From the NCBI GenBank assembly GCA_958510825.1, contig OY294046.1:49147794-49211793 (forward strand): a stretch of DNA of 64,000 bases. Direction: 5' to 3'. The translations under genes were made by a program, and so were the position numbers. Below are positions 1 through 10,047 of the stretch, piece after piece (positions within the stretch are counted from its first letter, which is position 1; each line of letters begins with the position of its first letter). The DNA comes from Brachypterus glaber (lineage: Eukaryota > Arthropoda > Insecta > Coleoptera > Kateretidae). The notes beneath the pieces were generated by a model. It was given only the letters and a program-made list of their open reading frames with translations. It ran no database searches and was not told the origin of the DNA.

Positions 1-310
1 AATTACTAAGATCTGTACAGTTAGGACTTATTCGTCTACTAAAGACTAGTTAGGACAATTTTACTTAGAAAACATTAAAAAATTTCCACATAGGACATTA
101 GGACATCTTAGGCTAACTTTCAATACTTGGGTTTTAGATAGGGCATTTCTCTTTACTATACACATGCGGCTAGTGTAATGCAATACAATGGTGTGTTTAT
201 CTCAAAAAGTGAAATTTTGCAGATAGAACAACTTGTCTTAGCAGGGCAGAATAGGTATACCTATATTTAGTCTCCCAACCTTAAATTTAATTAACGAGTT
301 TAATTTCCAG

Positions 311-535
311 ATAGTTGTAGATATTAGAGGTTATACGCCAGAAAATATAAAATGTACTTTGTTTCCAAATGTGGTAGAAGTGACTGCCCAGAGAGAGGAA
401 ATCGTAGGAAATACGAAGAGAAAAATTTCCCTAACTAGGAGTTATCAGTTGCCCCAAAATGCCGCTACGGATATGTGCAATTGCTGTCTATCTATGGAGG
501 GTATTTTATTGATAACTGCCCCATGGGTCAAATAA
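311..535 (+). CDS. Small heat-shock protein (alpha-crystallin domain), last coding exon
   Basis: Frame 0 from a good acceptor (TAATTTCCAG, ending at 310) gives 74 residues and a TAA at 533-535. The protein begins IVVDIRGYTPENIKC, continues VVEVTAQREE and SLTRSYQLPQNA, and ends GILLITAPWVK. This matches the second half of an alpha-crystallin domain: VDVxGF.PEDI, VEV.G..EE, F.R.Y.LP, and a G.L.I.AP C-terminal strand. Proteins of this family are ATP-independent holdase chaperones. The first part of the domain must lie on an upstream exon, and none is visible in 1-310, so the gene extends left of the window. An odd feature is the Cys-rich MCNCCLS stretch where relatives usually have a Ser-rich loop. 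I see no frameshift or internal stop. It could be a diverged paralogue or a pseudogene remnant, but the intact splice site and frame favour a real exon. Confidence 0.8.
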   Translation: MVVDIRGYTPENIKCTLFPNVVEVTAQREEIVGNTKRKISLTRSYQLPQNAATDMCNCCLSMEGILLITAPWVK

Positions 536-619
536 ATAAATAAATTAGACGGTATTCGATCTTTTATTAAAAAATAAACAAGCCGTGAAGATACGTTATG
601 CATCGCATTTTATTATGTA

Positions 620-1099
620 CAGAGCGGTCCAAAAGTCACCCCTCCCTCTTTTAACTTATAAACGAGTTAAGATATTGCCTCAAATTTAAAAAACTTAAAT
701 AAGACAAATCAAACTATCTTTTTGAAAAATGATGCACATACGTAAATTATACTTTTAAACTAATTTTACGATCTTTTAAGATTAAAAGATCGTATTTTTT
801 GCAAAAAAAAAATAAAACCTTAAAAAAATCTTTAAATATATTCTTGTTCTTAAAAAAAAATAAAATTTTTAAAATATATGGTCTAATAGAGAATTATATT
901 TGCTTTAAAATGATGTATCACACGACCTCCTTTTTATTTAAAAAAAAATCCCTCCTATGCCCCCTTGACCACATTTTAAAAGCTACAAATATCAAATATA
1001 TGCCAAAAGATAATTTAACTTGTCTTATTTATGTGTTAGATTTTAAGTCGATAACTGGTTCAAAGGTATTAGGGGGGGTTACTTTTGGACCGCAATGTG
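620..1099. mobile_element. Tc1/mariner-like MITE, GCGGTCCAAAAGTCAC family, copy 1
   Basis: The left end reads TA then CAGAGCGGTCCAAAAGTCAC. The right end carries the reverse complement, TACTTTTGGACCGC, followed by a slightly altered tip and TA. The interior is AT-rich with the family's CCCCCATGCCCCCC-type motif near 955. A TA target site and a CAG tip are typical of Tc1/mariner non-autonomous elements. The long open frame at 799-1107 is low-complexity and reads into the terminal repeat, so it is not treated as a gene. Confidence 0.7.
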
Positions 1100-2251
1100 T
1101 ATACTAAGGTGCCCAGGACCTACGGAATTGTTTGGTCCACCCCTCAAAATTGTTCCTTTAGGTGAAAAAACAACCCTGTTTTTTTTAATTCTTTAAAAAA
1201 TATTTATAGGTTCCGCCCGGCGCTTTTTTAAATAGAAAATTATGTTAAGGGTTTTTATTTTTTTAAGGATATACAAACTTTGATGTTGGGCGTTTCTGGA
1301 ACAAAAGAGGTTTTCTGGATAATAAAGAAATATTCTAAATTTTTGTGCCCCTCTACTAAAATAAAACAGATTTTTTATAGCGTAAAAATGCTAAAAATTG
1401 ACAAATGAGGTTAATAAAGGCTAGAAAAAAATGCAGTTAGATTTTTTTCCACAGAGTTCTTTTTTTCTACGGTATTCTTCAATATGTCCGAATTCATGGT
1501 TCATATTTACTTTTTTGAAAATAAGTACAGGGTGTCCAAAAAATAATTAAATATCTTAAAAGTTAAAAAATGCATTAAATTGCAATAAAATATCAATTTT
1601 GTAGCAAATAAATAAAAAATGTTTCCAAATTTTATGTATTATTTTATCGAGGGGCGTTTCACCTTTACAATACATGTACGTTTTCATCGACAGTACTTTA
1701 CATTACATTGACATTACCTTACATTACTTACAATACTGTACATTACCGTACATTACGTTACATTACTTACATTATTCTACAGTACCTGACATTAATTGAC
1801 ATTACGACAGTACCTACATTATTTACATTATTTTTATTAATGCGCATGCTCTCCTACAGTATTTACATTATTTCGTCTACTCAGATCGCTCAAAGACCAC
1901 GTGAAACCTATAAAATTTCGGCAGTGTTGTTTACTTCTGGTGGTTTTAATATTATTTTTAATCATTTTTGTGTACCTGATGTATAATGTGTAATGAAAAG
2001 TACGGAATTTAATATTATGTAGTAGTTTTCAAATGTCTGTCATGTAAGAAAACAAAAATGTATTTTTTTTTAGTTTTTTTTTGTCGAATTCCAAGAGTTC
2101 CATTCTTAGATTAAAATAGTACGTGCCAACGCCTCCCTAGCCTTGGTTTAAGCACCCTGAAGAATAGGTCCCCTGGAATCTTTGTTGAGCTCCCCTGACC
2201 TGTTCGTCGATCCCCGAACCCATTATCTTTTAACATTATACAGTGCATGTC

Positions 2252-2620
2252 TAAAGTCCGCCCCCTCCATTAACTTTTAAATGAATTAAGATATCAACTT
2301 GAAAAACACCTAAATAACATAACCCAAATAACTTTTTGGTACATATTTTATATGGCACAATGGTGACAGGGGGGCAAGGGTGGATATTTTTTTAAAATAG
2401 AAAGGGGATTTGTGTGATATGTTATTTTAAAGCCTATAAAATTCTCTATTTAACCAAATATTTTTTTATTTTTTGGGAGCAATTTTTGTGGTTTTAAAAT
2501 AGGTTAAAAAATGGGAAATTTTGTTAAAATTTCTTTAAAAAAATTAAACAATTTTTGAAAAGTGGTTTATTTTATGTCAATTATACTTTTAAACTAATTT
2601 TAAATGATATTAATAAAATG
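2252..2620. repeat. Relic of the GCGGTCCAAAAGTCAC MITE family
   Basis: The stretch starts ACAGTGCATGTCTAAAGTCC, a degraded form of the family tip. It then carries the family's interior: an AACTTTTAAATGAATTAAG block, GACAGGGGGGCAAGGG, AAAGGGGATTTGTGTGATAT and TTATTTTAAAGCC. No matching right end is preserved. Confidence 0.5.
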
Positions 2621-3249
2621 TTGCAAAAAAAAACAAAAAATCGCATTTTTTAGTAAATAAATTTCAAAAAATAAAACCTACAAAAACCTGGACGTTTTAT
2701 ATCCAAAAAATATGATTTCCGTCAAAAAAAATTCTGTCTCTCAGTCGGTCTGTCGGTCTGTGTGTCCGGGAAATTTGTGACCACAATAACTCAAGAACGC
2801 TTTGGGCTAAAGACTTCAAATTTAAACCATAGGTTGATTACACTAGTTTACAAGGGTTTTATGCGAACTTTATTTTAATGTTTTCTTACATATTTTTTGA
2901 CGCTGAATCCAAATCCGTTAAGAAAAAAAAATCGTTGGTTCAGATTCCGAGATAACCGACCCTAAAGATTTTATAAGGGGAAAGTTAGAGAAATAATATA
3001 TTTTCGTTTACTATTTACAAAAATTGATATTTGGAGGTTTTGAGACTCGCTTAAAATGAATTTGATATTAAATAAATTCTATCCTTAGCCCTTAATGGGG
3101 TAGAACCACCTCATTTATATATATATTTAGTAATCTGAAGAGTTGGAACCTGGAGTTTTTCGTCTTTCTGAAAACGAATTTCATATTTAAAAAATTCTGC
3201 CTTCCCCTTTTAAGGTAGTGGAACCACTCGTATTTATATTTTTATAATT

Positions 3250-3353
3250 AACCCTATTGAAAATTACGGGTTTGCGCGAGTATAAATGTTGCACAGACCG
3301 GACTTGAGCGGGTAAACTTCATCCGCTCAAGTCCGGTTCATTTTCAGAAGGGA
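3250..3353. repeat. Damaged copy of the ACCGGACTTGAGCGG palindromic element
   Basis: The left arm (ACCCTATTGAAAATTACGGG ... ACCGGACTTGAGCGGGT) is followed by CCGCTCAAGTCCGGT and then directly by TTCATTTTCAGAAGG. The right arm has therefore lost the part that lies between these blocks in the near-perfect copy at 31444-31578. Confidence 0.7.
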
Positions 3354-3611
3354 AGTGATAAAAATTCGCACATAGGGGTTTTGGAAAACAATTTAATATT
3401 TAAAAAAATCTATCTCCACCCTTGAATTGCTTTTTTTACGCTTCTTGACGTTTTTTATTTTGATCGCAGTTTGCTAGCAAGCTAAGCATGCTTAACCAGA
3501 GTTCTAGGCTGGGATTGTTTTTGGAAAAATCAGATGGGGTAATGTATTGTATGTATGTAATGGGGTATTTAAAAAAAATAAATATATCATATATATTTTA
3601 TTATTTAAAAA

Positions 3612-3785
3612 TATAATATACAGCCCGTTTAAAATTATACTAAACGGAGAAAACAAAGATCGAGGCTGACGTGTTTTTTTTTATAAAACACAGCGCATCG
3701 CATTCCACTACAATCACGTCAGCCTTGATCTAATCGTTCTGTCTTTGTTTTCTATGTCTTGTATAATCTCAAAAGGGGTGTATAT
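3612..3785. repeat. Palindromic MITE-like element
   Basis: Inverted arms share TATAATATACA/TGTATATTAT at the outside and GAGAAAACAAAGATC..GGCTGACGT with ACGTCAGCC..GATC..TTTGTTTTCT further in. They enclose a short AAAACACAGCGCATCGCATTCC core. The arms are imperfect. Confidence 0.5.
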
Positions 3786-4344
3786 TATATATTTCTTTAG
3801 TTTTTTGGTTTAAATAAACCTAGGCCTAAAGGGAAAAGTATTATTTTGTTGACAGCACTATTGATATTTTTTTAATTAGCTGATAAAAATTGGTAAATAT
3901 GGGTGGTCCTATGGGTTATATGAATCAAGAATTTAAAAAAGAATAAATTCATTTTGAGCGAGACGGAAAACCCCCAGGATCTAATTCTATTAAGGGATAA
4001 TTTTTTTTTTTCAAAATAATAATTTTTTAAATTAATTTTTCAAGGCATATAGGGGAAAGTAATATTTTGTTGGCAGCAGTATTTTTTACGTGTTACAAAT
4101 TTCAAGTTAATAATTTATTTTTTTTTATTTTTCGCTTTTCAAAATAAAATTTAAAAAAAAAGTATTTTTTTTTGTTTTATTTTTTTTTTAAGTATTTGAG
4201 AAAATTATACAATGTACTGTGAATGATATATACTGGAATGCGTAGCATTACATATCTTGACGGCTTGTTTATTAATATATTTTTATACATATATTAACCT
4301 AAATTTATGTTAATCTTCACCTAACATCCTACATTACCTCGTAC

Positions 4345-4540
4345 CAGTGGCGGACTGGCCGTAAGGCAGGGTCGTCAAAAGCCGACCGGGCCCCAGTACT
4401 AAACAGGCCCTCACACGGCCATTTGGTCTATTTTGGCTATACCGGGCCCTCGATTTTCCAATTTTTTATGGATTCTGAGCCGTTTACAGGTCTTTTTTAA
4501 TATTTTTCCGACTGTGCCGTAAGAAGCCAGTCCGCGTCTG
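4345..4540. mobile_element. 196-bp hAT MITE (CAGTGGCGGACTGGC tip)
   Basis: The left tip CAGTGGCGGACTGGC and right tip GCCAGTCCGCGTCTG are inverted repeats. Flanking octamers CCTCGTAC (4337-4344) and CCTTGTAC (4541-4548) match at 7 of 8 positions, consistent with an 8-bp hAT target duplication. The interior is GC-rich with GGGCCC motifs and has no coding capacity. It sits inside the hAT-like element 1648-4706. Confidence 0.75.
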
Positions 4541-5179
4541 CCTTGTACATTACCCTACAGTACTTTACATTATTATTTACATTATTTGGACATTACCTTA
4601 CAGTACTACATTTTTCTTACATTATTTACATTATTCGTACAATATTGTAAATAATGTACATTATTTACAATACATGTACAAAAATAGGTCAGTGAAACGC
4701 CCCTCGTATTTTATGTAATAAAACAAATTATATACATTTTTTTTTTTTCAAAAAACGTGTAGGACGTTTATTTTTAAAAATATTAAAAAAAAATGGCAAC
4801 ACCCAGTCATAAAAATAAACACACTTCAAAGCAATTTGTATATCGTCATCTAAAGGCTCTAACGGTCTAACTCCAAAACGTCATATTTTTCAGGAGACGT
4901 AAAAAACGATTTAAAACTTAATTATAGCAATTTAGAACTTTAAAACTAGCTTGTTAACAGGTAAAAATGTTTGAAATGTGTTAATGTATTTAAAACTTTT
5001 CATTGTTATCTATTTTATATAAATTATTTGAAAATTAAATTTTAACCACAGAATCTAAATTCACTAATGGTCTAACTCCAAGGGAAGATAAAAGAGGATA
5101 CCTATCGTATTATATCGTAATATTATTACAAAAAATTTATATTTTTATATTTAATATATAATATTACTACTAGGTAGGC

Positions 5180-5181
<2 letters not shown>

Positions 5182-5217
<36 letters not shown>
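5182..5217. repeat. (AT)n microsatellite
   Basis: An uninterrupted run of about 18 AT dinucleotides. Confidence 0.9.
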
Positions 5218-5220
<3 letters not shown>

Positions 5221-6059
5221 TATTAATGGCAATAATTATAATTATCATCAAACAGTAAATTAACAAATATTTGAAACGGGATCCCCTGTTGTCGAGAAAT
5301 AGTTTGACATTAGTGACAGTTCTCATTTAATTGTTTTCTCACAATCATATGATGGAGTTAGACACTTAGCGACTTAAAATATTTACATTTTTGCATTTTT
5401 GCATTTTGATATTGGTTTAATGCAACTTTTTTTTTTGAAGTATGTTGGTAATCAGATAATGAAGCAAATTTAATAAAAATCTCATTTTTGAAAAATTTGG
5501 AGTTAGACAACTAGAGCCTTTAGTGGACGATATATTATTATGCTTTTTGGCCTTTTTTATGGAAATAAATTGATTTTTCTACATTTTATGGGATTTGTGA
5601 TTATTTTTTGGACGTCCTGTTCTTTTTCTTAAAATAATAAATATGGGGCGTTAATCGGTACTTATCAATGAATTTCTAAAAAAAATGACCCATAAGAAAA
5701 AAAATTAAGTAACCTTTTTTGTAGTATAAATAAGCTACATACGTCAATTTTTACAATGTTTTTAGCCTGGTAAAACCATTTTTTCATGTAAAAGAGTATT
5801 TTTTTTGAATATTTCCTTATTATTCAAAAATAATTTCCCTTCCTAAAATCGCCTAATTTCAACGTTTTTATATTTAAATAATAATAAAAAGGCTTAACAT
5901 GTTTTTTCTTTCAAAAAACCTCCGGGCGCGACCTCTAAATACTTTTTTAAAAATCTGAAAAAAATTGAAGGTTGGTTTTTGACCTAAATGAACATTTATA
6001 TGGGGTGAGACACTAAAAAAATCCATTTTTTAATTTTGACTGGGCACCCTAGTATATAC

Positions 6060-6560
6060 TCTTCAAAGTGGGCGGACCCCCGCTAGCAACGTATTATTAT
6101 ACTATCTACAGTGCGTAGCGCTAGAATAGTATTATACGATAGTTAAGAATTTCCCAAAATCGACAGAAAACGTCCTAGACAAAAAATACTTGGATACAAA
6201 TGTGTTTCATGAAAAAAATAAGAAACTTTGAAAATGTCTGTTTGATTCGTCGCGTTTTTTGTAGACACAATAACTCAAGAACGAATAATCCGATCGACTC
6301 CAAATTTTTAGCAAAAATTAAGTTCTATGAGAGGAAGATCCGTATTATTTTTCAAAGTAATCCCACCAAAAAAAAAAAGTTATCGGGGGTTAAACTTTAA
6401 AAAAAAATAAAAAATTATAATTTTCAAAAAAAAATTAGAAAAATATATTTTTTTTATATTTATTTTTCGTTTTTCAAAAAAAATATTTAAAATAAAAAAT
6501 TTGGGAAAATATACCATTTACTGTGAATAGTATATAATAGTGAAAATGTAGGCCCTTAGA
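6060..6560. repeat. Repeat of the GCGCTAGAATA.T / AATAACTCAAGAACGAAT family
   Basis: It shares with 37440-38060 the blocks GCGCTAGAATA, AAAACGTCCTAG, TTCATGAAAAAA, AACTCAAGAACGAAT and CCGATCGACT, in the same order. The 66-residue open frame within it is part of the repeat, not a host gene. It directly follows the foldback element ending at 6052. Confidence 0.6.
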
Positions 6561-6639
6561 GTAGTTTATTAGAACCATAGGGCCCTTACTTAAAAGGAAC
6601 TGCATAAAAATAAAATGGTTATTTTTTGACTGATTACAG

Positions 6640-6750
6640 CTGTTTCACGCGCCCCTGTTTGGCCGTATCACGGGGCCCCTTTACAGGTTTTGCGGGCCCC
6701 ATTTGTCAGTTCGCGGGCTCCGAGGACCTTGCCGGCCTGGGACTTAAGTC
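6640..6750. repeat. GC-rich degenerate tandem units
   Basis: Several copies of a unit of about 30 bp containing TTTGGCCGTATCACGGGGCCC-like sequence. The block recurs in better form at 36285-36400. It marks a GC-rich island in AT-rich DNA. Confidence 0.5.
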
Positions 6751-6844
6751 TGCTACTGTATTCTGCCATAGTTATATTCACGGGTCGGATCAAAGTAGCC
6801 ATTACCGGGGGCATGCGTGTTAATATTGCATTTACCTAAATACT

Positions 6845-6858
6845 TACAATACCAACTT
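6845..6858. repeat. Target-site duplication, left copy (LINE insertion)
   Basis: TACAATACCAACTT is repeated exactly at 7405-7418 and brackets the truncated LINE. Confidence 0.85.
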
Positions 6859-7404
6859 GCCTGGGACACGAACCAATTCTTGGTATCACAAGCAAACAAG
6901 TAAAGACTGACCTCAACGTTTGGGTGGAAAGTCAGCTTAAAGAACACTGGACCGAGCTTAGCAGTTGCAGGCAGGGAAAGGAATTCCTCACCAGTCCAAG
7001 CAAAGCTAGGGCGGTCTGGCTATTAGGAAGGGGCCGAGCAACCATAAGCCTCCTTACATGGGTCCTTACGGGCCACTGTGGGCTTATGCGACACCTAAGC
7101 CTCATGCGGACGGTAAACCATCCGACCTGCCCTGGGTGTGGGATGGACGAGGAAACGCCCTACCACTTCATAGGGGAGTGTGAGGCTCTGGGCAGGCTCA
7201 GAAAAGACATATTCGGAGTGGTAACACTAGCGAAGGAAGAGTTGAGCCTCCAAGCCTAGTCAGATGTTATGAACATCAGAAGGTCTGGCAGATTTAGGAA
7301 GAGGGAGGATAGGCAGCAGGTTGGCTAGGTTATCTTGGGGCAGACAAAAAGGGCCATTGGGCCTACTTGTCAGGCGTCGGAGCCTACCCACCTTTTACTA
7401 CTAC
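6859..7404 (+). mobile_element. 5'-truncated LINE, RNase-H-group, C-terminal ORF2 remnant
   Basis: Translation from about 6860 gives LGHEPILGITSKQV...WVESQLKEHW and runs to a stop near 7257. It aligns residue by residue with the C-terminal 120 residues of the full-length LINE ORF2 at 44385-48029 (for example PEPMLGITRKQV and TGHCGLGRH). It includes a CX2CX8HX4C knuckle, CPGCGMDEETPYHFIGEC. A 3' UTR follows with AAAAAGGGCCATTGGGCC, and the element ends in a (TAC)n tail. The perfect 14-bp target duplication proves a single target-primed insertion truncated at its 5' end. It is a related subfamily, not an identical copy. Confidence 0.92.
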
Positions 7405-7418
7405 TACAATACCAACTT
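7405..7418. repeat. Target-site duplication, right copy (LINE insertion)
   Basis: Exact repeat of 6845-6858, immediately after the TAC tail. Confidence 0.85.
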
Positions 7419-8064
7419 TTAAGCAGATTTATTATATTTTTTCACTATGGGAAATACAAACAAAAAAACATCATAAATATCTTTTCACAGTTTTATTACA
7501 GTAAAACATAACATGAAATCACGACTAATACCTAAATATGTATAATACTTTATCATAGCAGATACCTTTGAATCATAACTCTCAAAAAAAAAAAATAAAA
7601 AGTACAAATAGTATAAAAATTTAAAAACATTTTGTATATTATACAACATCGAAATTATGTATTATTATAATACTATTATATATCTAATATATAATTAAAA
7701 CAAATATATAATTATATATTAAAATTAGGCCATCGTTTGAGGAACAAGACTAAAAATCGATGGCTTAGTTCAGGGGTGACGCTATTAATTGGACGCATTG
7801 AATATTTAATACTACCTAAAGCCAGTTACGCCAAATAAAAGTTAAAAATATAGTTTCAAAAATTATTTTGACATGGCTGGTAGTTTGACAAATAAGCTGA
7901 AAAAGTTAGTAGTAACAACTGTTGTCTTAAATTTTTTTGATTACCGACCGTCGTCAATAATTATAATTATTGATTGATTATAATCAATGCTTAACAACGG
8001 TCAATAGTAAAGTTCACTGATTTTATTGTTGTCAAGGTCAACAAGCCTTGACAACGGTAGATAA
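7419..8064. other. Intergenic, no gene seen
   Basis: AT-rich DNA without convincing coding potential. It contains a short inverted pair, GCCATCG/CGATGGC (7730-7764), and an inverted ATTATAATTATT cluster near 7957-7990. Confidence 0.6.
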
Positions 8065-8066
8065 TA

Positions 8067-8488
8067 TGAGGAGGTGAAAATCAAAACGCAGCTTTTGCCT
8101 TTGTGACATAGCAGCTTCAGAGCCGGCCTGTATGAATCAAGTAACCCCCCTGTTTCAGGGCGCAAGCTTAGAGGGGCGCGGCCGAGTAGCTTTTTTTTAA
8201 ATATTTTTAAAGTAAGGTGGTAAGGACCTTTTTTTTTGTAGTCATCAAATTCTTCGGGGGGGCTAAAAATATTTTTAGGTGAAGACCTTTTTTTTTAGTC
8301 ATCAAATGTTTTTTTTGTATATTTTTCTGTGCCAGGGGCGCCAAGCCGGACGCTTGCTTCAGAGCGCCAAAATGCAAAGGCCGGCCTTGAGCAGCTTGTC
8401 ACTTAGTAAACAATACATTTTGATTGTCATGTAATTAACAAGCAGCCGTCACAAAGGCAAAAACTGCGTTTTGATTTTCACCTCCTCA
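8067..8488. mobile_element. MITE with 44-bp terminal inverted repeats and TA target site
   Basis: The left end TGAGGAGGTGAAAATCAAAA and the right end TTTTGATTTTCACCTCCTCA are exact inverse copies. The match continues through CGCAG.TTTTGCCTTTGTGAC. TA flanks both sides (8065-8066 and 8489-8490), as in Tc1/mariner-type insertions. It is interrupted by a separate hAT MITE at 8118-8389. Confidence 0.85.
8118..8389. mobile_element. hAT MITE nested in the 8067-8488 MITE
   Basis: The tips are CAGAGCCGGCCT (left) and AGGCCGGCCTTG (right). The octamer AGCAGCTT is duplicated exactly on both sides (8110-8117 and 8390-8397). This is the 8-bp duplication expected for hAT, and it shows the insertion post-dates the host MITE. 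Confidence 0.85.
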
Positions 8489-8525
8489 TATGTAAGCTAG
8501 CACTTAATTAAGTCATATTCACAAT

Positions 8526-8643
8526 CTCGCATAACAAGCATAGTACATAAGAATGCGATACCGTGATTGACTTACAAGATACATGACAGCACCACCAACC
8601 AATCACGGAATCGCATTCTTATGTACTATACTTGTTATGCGAG
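8526..8643. mobile_element. 118-bp palindromic MITE
   Basis: The arms CTCGCATAACAAGCATAGTA... and ...TACTATACTTGTTATGCGAG pair over about 45 bp, including CATAAGAATGCGAT/ATCGCATTCTTATG and CCGTGATTG/CAATCACGG. A short unpaired core separates them. Confidence 0.85.
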
Positions 8644-9338
8644 CCTGTAGATATGCCCTTAGGTAGTGGAAAAATATAGTTATTTACACTAACAGTCATT
8701 ATTTCAATCATCGCGACGCGTCGTCTTGAGAAGACGGCAAACATTAAACCAAGCTTCAAGGACACTACCCAACACTTGTGTTACTTATAACCAAAAAATT
8801 TAGCAACGACTGAAAAAATAGCTGTAATTGTAAAATAAAAAGTGTCAATATCGTTAAAAAAAAAGGCTGTAAGAAACTATTAAATATAATTAACATTATT
8901 TATCGAAAAAAAAAAATCAGAAAAATATAACATCATGATTGATACGAACTTTTAGAACTCTCAAAGTGCGACTTTGACTTAAAGTCTTGAGCCTAAATAC
9001 TAAATAATGAATGTGAAAAATTTAAATTCTTTAAAAAGGTTTTAGTTTCATTTTTTTACGTACCAAATTAAAAAAAAAATAGAATATACATAATGGATTT
9101 TCATTGCAATTACTTATAAACGCTTGTATCAACAGCGTTCAAATTTGTTACAGACGGATTTTAAATAATGTTATACAATAACATTTTTAAAAAAGAAGTC
9201 TTAGGGTCATTATATTTACCTAAAAGTAATGTCTCTGTTAATGTTACCGGTAGGATAAATTCCGAATACTGGTTTGTGATTGGTGGTCTCTATGCGACCA
9301 AAGTTCTCCACCAAACATAGCTTTTTAGAATATAAATA
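8644..9338. other. Intergenic, no gene seen
   Basis: AT-rich spacer between MITEs. It contains a small GC-richer block at 8710-8735 (GCGACGCGTCGTCTTGAGAAG...), no reading frame I can support, and no RNA gene. Confidence 0.5.
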
Positions 9339-10047
9339 CAGTGCGATCCAAAAGTCACGCCCCCCTTTAACTTTTGAAAGAGTTGAGATAACGACTTCAA
9401 ATTTAGAACTCTTAAATAAGACAACTTAAACTATCTTTAAGCATATATTTGATATTTTCAGCTCTTAAAATGTGGGCAGGGGGGCATGGGGGGACATTTT
9501 TTTAAATAGAAAGGGGGGTCATGTGATACATTATTTTAAAGCTTATAAAATTCTCTATTTAAACTAAAATTTTTAAATTTTTTAAAAATGTTTTTTAAGG
9601 TTTTGATTTTTTAATTTTTACTTTTATTTGTGCTAAATCATTCGATTTTTTAAGTTTTTTTTTTAAATTTTTTATTTATGTCAACTAAAATTAGTTTAAA
9701 AGTATAATTAACATTTTTTTATGATGAAATTAGGCATTTTTAAAAAATTATTTGCTTTTTTTAGAGGAATTTTGACATTAATACCCATTTTCCACCCTAT
9801 TTTAAACCCAATTTTTTTTTTATTTAAAAATATGGAGTAAATGGAGAATTTTATAAGTTTTAAAATGATGTATTACACGGCCCCCCTTTCCATTTAAAAA
9901 AATGTTCCCCCATGCCCCCCTGCCCACATTTTAAGAGCTGAAAGTAATAAATATATGCTAAAAGATAGTTTAAGTTGTCTTATTTAAAAGTTCCAAATTT
10001 GAAGTCGATAGCTCAACTGGTTCAAAAGTGACTTTTGGACCGCTCTG
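9339..10047. mobile_element. Tc1/mariner-like MITE, GCGGTCCAAAAGTCAC family, copy 2 (709 bp)
   Basis: The left tip CAGTGCGATCCAAAAGTCAC follows TA. The right tip is GTGACTTTTGGACCGCTCTG. Long inverted arms include AGAACTCTTAAATAAGACAA on the left and TTGTCTTATTTAAAAGTTCC on the right. Both arms carry GTGGGCAGGGGGGCATGGGG or its complement. The right-hand TA is mutated to TT. Confidence 0.85.

Larger units (their letters stand above)
1648..4706. mobile_element. hAT-like non-autonomous element with 8-bp target duplication
   Basis: TATTTTAT occurs directly outside both ends (1640-1647 and 4707-4714). The termini are inverted: CGAGGGGCGTTTCACC on the left and AGTGAAACGCCCCTCG on the right. An 8-bp duplication is the hallmark of hAT elements. 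Next to each end are irregular runs of TACATTA/ACATTATT heptamers (about 1690-1840 and 4545-4670), resembling the subterminal repeats to which hAT transposases bind. The interior holds relics of other families (2252-2620, 3250-3353, 3612-3785) and a nested hAT MITE at 4345-4540. I found no coding sequence. Confidence 0.7.
1104..6052. mobile_element. Large foldback element (4.9 kb) with arms of about 450 bp
   Basis: The sequence from 1104 (CTAAGGTGCCCAGG...) recurs inverted and ends at 6052 (...CTGGGCACCCTAG). TA lies immediately outside at 1102-1103 and 6053-6054. Inverted similarity extends to about 1560 on the left and back to about 5590 on the right, including the TTCCGCCCGGCG/CCGGGCGCGACC and CAGGGTGTCCAAAAAATAAT blocks. 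The arms are diverged, so the insertion is old. The middle was enlarged by later insertions, notably the hAT-like element at 1648-4706. No transposase is visible. Confidence 0.65.

Noticed and set aside
233..252. A possible microexon before the small-HSP exon (TTTTGCAG acceptor, GTATAC donor)
   Set aside because: Joining it to the 311-535 exon gives a stop or a wrong phase in every frame tested.
6200..6400. 66-residue frame with a natural-looking sequence
   Set aside because: The same DNA recurs in dispersed repeats at 37.5 kb with a broken frame.
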